Assembly (NCBI GenBank): GCA_029204225.1
Contig: CM055104.1
Span: 25,499,285-25,563,284, forward strand
From: Diphasiastrum complanatum
Taxonomy: Eukaryota > Streptophyta > Lycopodiopsida > Lycopodiales > Lycopodiaceae
Length of the DNA stretch: 64,000 nt
Reading direction: 5' to 3'
Shown here piece by piece: positions 49,801 through 55,800 of the stretch (positions are counted from its first letter, which is position 1; each line of letters opens with the position of its first letter). The notes below the pieces were generated by a model. It saw only the letters and a program-made list of their open reading frames with translations, did no database searches and had not been told where the DNA came from. The translations under genes and the position numbers were made by a program.

Positions 49801-52800
49801 CCATTCTATCTACCTAGGAGGAGGTGGATGGAGAACGTGTGCACGGCCAGGATGTATGCTAGCCTGAGGCAGGAGATGGCTGAGAGCCTAGGCGGTGGTA
49901 CGGGACGTTGTCTAAGATAGAGGTCAGATCCTTTTCCCTTCCCCTTAAGAAGATTTTTCACGGGAACTGCTTTCTGAGCATAATCCTTGACAAAACGTCT
50001 GTAGTATCATGAAAGTCCAAGAAAGACCTGAAGATCTGTTATGCTATTTGGTCTAGGCCAACTGAATATGGCTTTGACCTTATTTGAATCCATTTTAATC
50101 CCATCTATGGAGATAATATGGCCCAAATATGCTATTTCTTCCGTAAAGAACTCACACTTAGGTTTCTTTGTATATAGCTTATGCTAATCATCCTCCATAA
50201 GCTAAACAACCTCTGAACTGCACACCAAGGGACTGTTGGGAACTCCATGCTCTCCATGCAAATGAACCTCTCAACCATTTCGCTGAAAACTAAGGGTATT
50301 GTCTTGGTAATTCCGTTGGAGAGTGGGGCCCAAACTGTAGAGCCAATCCCTCCCTAAAAGTTCAAGATGCATGATCTAAAAGTTCAAGTTATCCTGATAA
50401 CCTGGAATGTCTAGTCCTAGATTACTGACCATGGTTTCGCACACTTTCTTATCCTGACCCTTCGCCAAAAAAACTTTATACCTATGCTGACTAGGTGTTT
50501 CTGAAAGCTGTAATTTTTTGACTAGGGTGTAATTTATGAGATTATGGGTTGCCCACTCGTACTAACTGATTGCCAACTTTCCCATGCATGCGTACTAGGT
50601 CATGAGGCCCGAAATTGGAGGGTCTCCCTAGCATAGCAGTGGTCAACTGACAATGGTGCTCATGGTCTTCATGGAACACCTCTATTTCGGTAGTTGTCGA
50701 ATCATTGGGGAAACTCACAGTTTGGACTAGGTGTACTTACTTGTTATTTTTCCTTTTATTGAAGGGTCCCTTAGGGCATTGTCTGACTGTATGTCCCTTA
50801 ACCATACAAACAAAAGACAACCGTCCTTGCTTTGCTTTTTCATAATCTTCAGTTTTTAATGGTCGAATGATTGCAGGGCGTTTCTGAGGACCTTCATTCT
50901 AATTAGATTTATCATATTTCTTTCTTTTAAAAAGTTTTTTCTTAAATGAGGAGGTTGACTGAGAAGGCTGCTTAGTACTAGACTGTTTGGCTTTTTGTCT
51001 GCCCGCTAAATCATCATAGATTTGGACAAACTTAATAGCTTGTTCAAGGGTAGTAGGTGAGTTACGCTGAACTTCCACCTTATACTCATCTCGGAGGCCA
51101 CGGACAAAGCCCCTGACTTTCTGATAGTCATCAACGTTTTTAAGTTGATAGATTCCCTATACTGTGATATATACTGAGTTAGGGATTTGTCCATGACTAA
51201 CTTTTTCCAAGCTTCCCAAGCCCTATCAAGTTCATTGGCCGGCAAGAACTCTCGTAGGAAGGCTTCCTCGAAAGCCTTCCATGACTGGGAGGTCTACCCA
51301 TTTTCTTGGAGGTTCAGCCACCACTTGTAGGCCATGGGACCTAGGGATGAGCTAGCTTCTAAGGCTTGTAAATGGTCTGGCGTCTATTTCAATGCATGTA
51401 TATTCTTCCAGTATACATTTGCTAGGTTTGAAGAATATCGATATTTCTGTCTTTTTCTTCTCCATTAAAGGTTGGTGGTTTCAAATCTTTAAATAAATTG
51501 GGCTTGATTCTGGTGTCTCCCGAAGGGGTAAGAACTGCGGGAGGTGCAGGTAACGGAGATACACTGGATACTGAAGTTGAGTATGGAACTGAAACTGAAG
51601 CTAAAACTGGAGTGAGGAGTAGGAGGTACTAAATTAGCAAACAGGCTTTTAAGTTTTGCAAATGATTTATCTTGTTTCGTTTGCATGTTGTTTAAAGTCT
51701 GTTATTCTAATTCTGGTTGCAACACAAACAAATTCTGATGATAGAAATGTGCCGAAACTTGTTCTATAGGGCGCTAGAAACCTTTAAGAAAAGTTTGAAA
51801 CTATGAGCCTTAAATGCTCTATCATAATGTCCCCTTTTATGCTGAAAAAAGATCAGAAACTGAGTATTTCTGACTCCTCTAAATGCCCTGGAATTTCTGC
51901 TAAAAACAGACTAGAAAATCAGAATTGGGGCGATAGGTTGCTTCACAAAAAGTGCAATTGATCGCTGCTCCAGAAAACAGAGGTTTGATACTGCTGCCAG
52001 CGGTTGAATGTTCCACCAAAAACAGCGATTGGATGGCCCCACAAAACGCGCTCAGAACTGGCACAGTAGTGCGAACTCCTCCAATTGGGAGTGCAGTTGT
52101 CTGGCCACAAATTTCCGTTCCTTATTGTCAGAAAACAGCAATTGTTTTCCACCTAAATGCATGTAAATGCCTTGCAGAAAACAGCGATTTGGAGCTACCA
52201 CAGAAATCAATAAATGATGGCTTCCAGTATGATCTCCATTTAGTCTTTCAAACATACTAAAAGCCTCTTTGAAGGTTCTGATCTGCGCTAATGGCACCTG
52301 CAATAAATGCGCTGAAAAAAACAGCAGAGAGAACGCTGGAAAATGGATCTATTGGCGCCCAATTTTATTGATCAAATGTGATGGAGGGAGTCTGAAAAAA
52401 TGCGCCCACCTAGCTGTTGGAAAACATCGAAAAATTCCTCCTTTCTGAGTGGGCTTGAGGGCCTTTAATAATAGGCCGCTGATCCACCTCCCTCGGATCT
52501 CCACAAACATCTACTGATAGCACAAGAATTGACGGAGCTCTAATACCAATGTTAGGAACTGCATAACCACGTCCAAGGCAAAGCTAGTCTGATCCACCCA
52601 ACCAATGCACTCTTTTATAGAATGCCCCTCCTAGCCCAGTGTGAGTTTGCATGGGAGTGGTAGGTGGTAGTTACTGGCAACACCCACTGTACATGCTGCA
52701 TGCACTAGATTACTGTTGCATGTGGGGTCCCAGTCCATCACTAATGGATTGCATGGCCCCTGACTGTCATGCATGCGTCCGCATGTGTCTGCATGGGCAT

Positions 52801-55800
52801 TACTGGCCCTCATACCAACTGCATGGCATGCATGCATGCCTCTGACTCACATTGTGTCCTCTGGTGGTTAGCTGTTCCCAGATGTACTGTTGGGTTGAAA
52901 TTGTTAAGGTCTCATATAGGTTCTAAAAAGCAGTTAGAGAGTGATAAATGTTTCTCAACTTTTCTCATAGCACCTGCTCTCTATAATAATTTATCTGATC
53001 AAAGCATACTACAATCAATATTGTGCTACATCTCAAAATGAACAAGGCAGCTCACCTGTTCAAGAAAAATAAGAGATTTGTTGATGTTCACAATCTCCTT
53101 CTTAGACTGTTCTGAAAATTCTATCCCTTTGCTTTGTCCAAAACCTGCTAAATCCACCAAGTTCAACTTTGCAGCTGTTTTTTCAGGAATCGATGCCATG
53201 CCAGCATGTCGTTCCACATATAGAGTAAACATACAATGGGATCTGCTAGAAACCTGAACCATCATAAACACACACTCCATTTACAAGAATAGAACACTTA
53301 GTCACTTTTGATTGGCATATGCCTGCCTTAACAAAGTAATTGAAATGCAGTATTTACTCATTTTTGGATGGTTGAATGAAACATTTTAGTGTAACTAAGG
53401 GGGAGACTTTTTAACAAAGACCCTTTAATGAAAGAAATCCGTAGAGAAAGCTCAATTACTTCACAATATGGCTCAAAGCATCTGCAACTTGATTTTTAGC
53501 TCACTTATTTACCGAATTCTCGAATCAAATTCTTGCATCAGCTCAGTCCATCGAGCCTTCCTACCTCTTGAATCATTTTTATTACAAAAGTATTATAGAG
53601 GTTGGTGATCTATATTTATGTTGAACTTGTTACCATACATGTAACATCCCCAAGATTTCATAGCATGTATCACAATGAAAAACTCCTTGTGAGTAGAGTA
53701 CTTCACTAGTGCATCAGCTAACTTCTTACTTTAGAAAGCAATGGACTTTCCATTATGAAAAAGTACAACCATCTTTATTTTCTCATGCTCAACTTTCATC
53801 CTCTCAGATGAAATTTGATGACCAAAATAAGGGAAGTTAATGTCTCAAGAATTCACATATGGCTTCCTTCGCATCGAGCTTCTCTTGCCTTAAGATACTC
53901 AAGGCAACTGGAGATGCTCCAAATGCTCCTTCAATATTCAGGTATAGATGAAAATATCATATAAAAACACTAGCACAACCTTCCCTAGATACTGACGAAA
54001 TAGGTGATTCCTCCTTACCCAGTGCAATTGATGATTCCCCACTGTATAGGCGAGGTGATTCTGCTTATTGACCGTAATGGAAGTGAAAGGAAAGGACTGA
54101 GATATGTTTGCCTTGGCTGAAGCTATGCTGGTTTAGTGGAAGCACAGATTCTTACAAGTAACCATATAGCATAGCGTACTAAGAAACTGTTGAACAAAGC
54201 AACGAGTTGTATGTCCAAAAAGGGAAGTACTTTTACTAGCAATCATGGCTGAAACTACAAATTTCCTATTATGGAAACTTGTCCATGTGGTAGTCCTCCT
54301 TCTAAATAGATTTGAAACTGCTGCAGGCAATGTTTGGCTTGTGGAAACGTGCAAGAAAGGCCTATAACATAATAGCAATAGAAATTTATCTGCCATACTA
54401 TGGGACGAATCCCAGCCCATGGTGCTAAGAAAAAACCCAAAAAAAAGCGCTTGTAGCAGCATGGCCTGCTAGCAGCAATTCCTTTCCGATGGTCACTTGG
54501 CCAAAGTCACGATCATCCTTTCCTCCCATGGCACTCCCTTCCAACGATTTGTGAGCAAGAAAGTTCCTCTTGATTGCTTGCTAGGACACAAAAACACTCT
54601 CTATTCCTGGGCTGGTTGTTGGTGAGGCAGCCACGATGCTGGTGAGCAGCCATGATAGATGGAGCCATAGTTGCACTCTGATTCCGAAACGCGGTCCAGA
54701 ATCGTGGTCCGAATCGCGGTCCAGACTCGCATTTCGAAATTTTTGTAGAAACGTTCAAAATCGTATTTTTTTATTTTTTATTTTTTTGGGCAACATGGGT
54801 ATCAAATGAAAGCTCTAATTAAGAGCATTAGAGCTGTGTAGTTTGCCGAATGTTTCGGTAACAATTCGGTTCAGTTTAGGTGCATCAATCCATGTTCGGT
54901 TCTTTCTGTCAAGGATAAAATTCAAAACTAACCTCTAGCATGTTCCTTACGATCATAGATGATTCCAATGGGGCAGAGACAGAGAACTGTAGAGCAATTG
55001 TACCACGCTTTTTGCTTCGGGGGGAGGCCCCCCCGGCTACAGTAGCAGGAGGGGCGCTGCCCCCCCTACACCCCCCCCCTAGATAAAAATGGGGGGGTGA
55101 TGCGCGCCGATAAGGGCCCAATATTTATGCCCCCAACTGTATGCACGTTGCACTCACATCTCCAGTGAAATGAATGCAAAAGTGATCATCATCCATAGAG
55201 ATGATAGCCCAAACACAATTATTGAGAACCAGAGCAAATAACAACCAAATAGCTACTAACTTTTATCTGTTTTTGCCCTATCTACTGCACTTCTGGGAGG
55301 CAAACCGCTGGTTTGACCATTGCTCCCCTAAAAAAATTTCGGCCATAAGCTATTTTTCCCAAAAAAAAAAAATTTAATAATTTTTGCACGTTTTGCAGCT
55401 CGAATCGTGATTCGCTGGAACTATGGATGGAGCTGTTGGAGATTGGTGAAAGGAAGTGGTCGAGAAGGTTATATTGGTCCCCTAATGATATTATCAAAGT
55501 TAGTATAAGAAATGTATCAATTTAGAAATAACTCTTACATAGTGATGTGAGGTATTGCTAGTTTTATATTACAAATGTGTTCCCATTACATCAAGAAATC
55601 AGCTTTCAATAAGAATAGGTTAACTACAAGAGCTTCCAAGCCCTTTCCAAGTTGGCGTACACAAAGTGGTGGAGAATACTCAGTCAGCACAATTTGGCAT
55701 TGTGTTAAGCATATTCATCAGGCACAGAATATTGAAGGCCTGTATCACTTAGGATATTGGAATACTTTCCTAAAGCTCTCGTAAAGATAACGAAAAAGAC

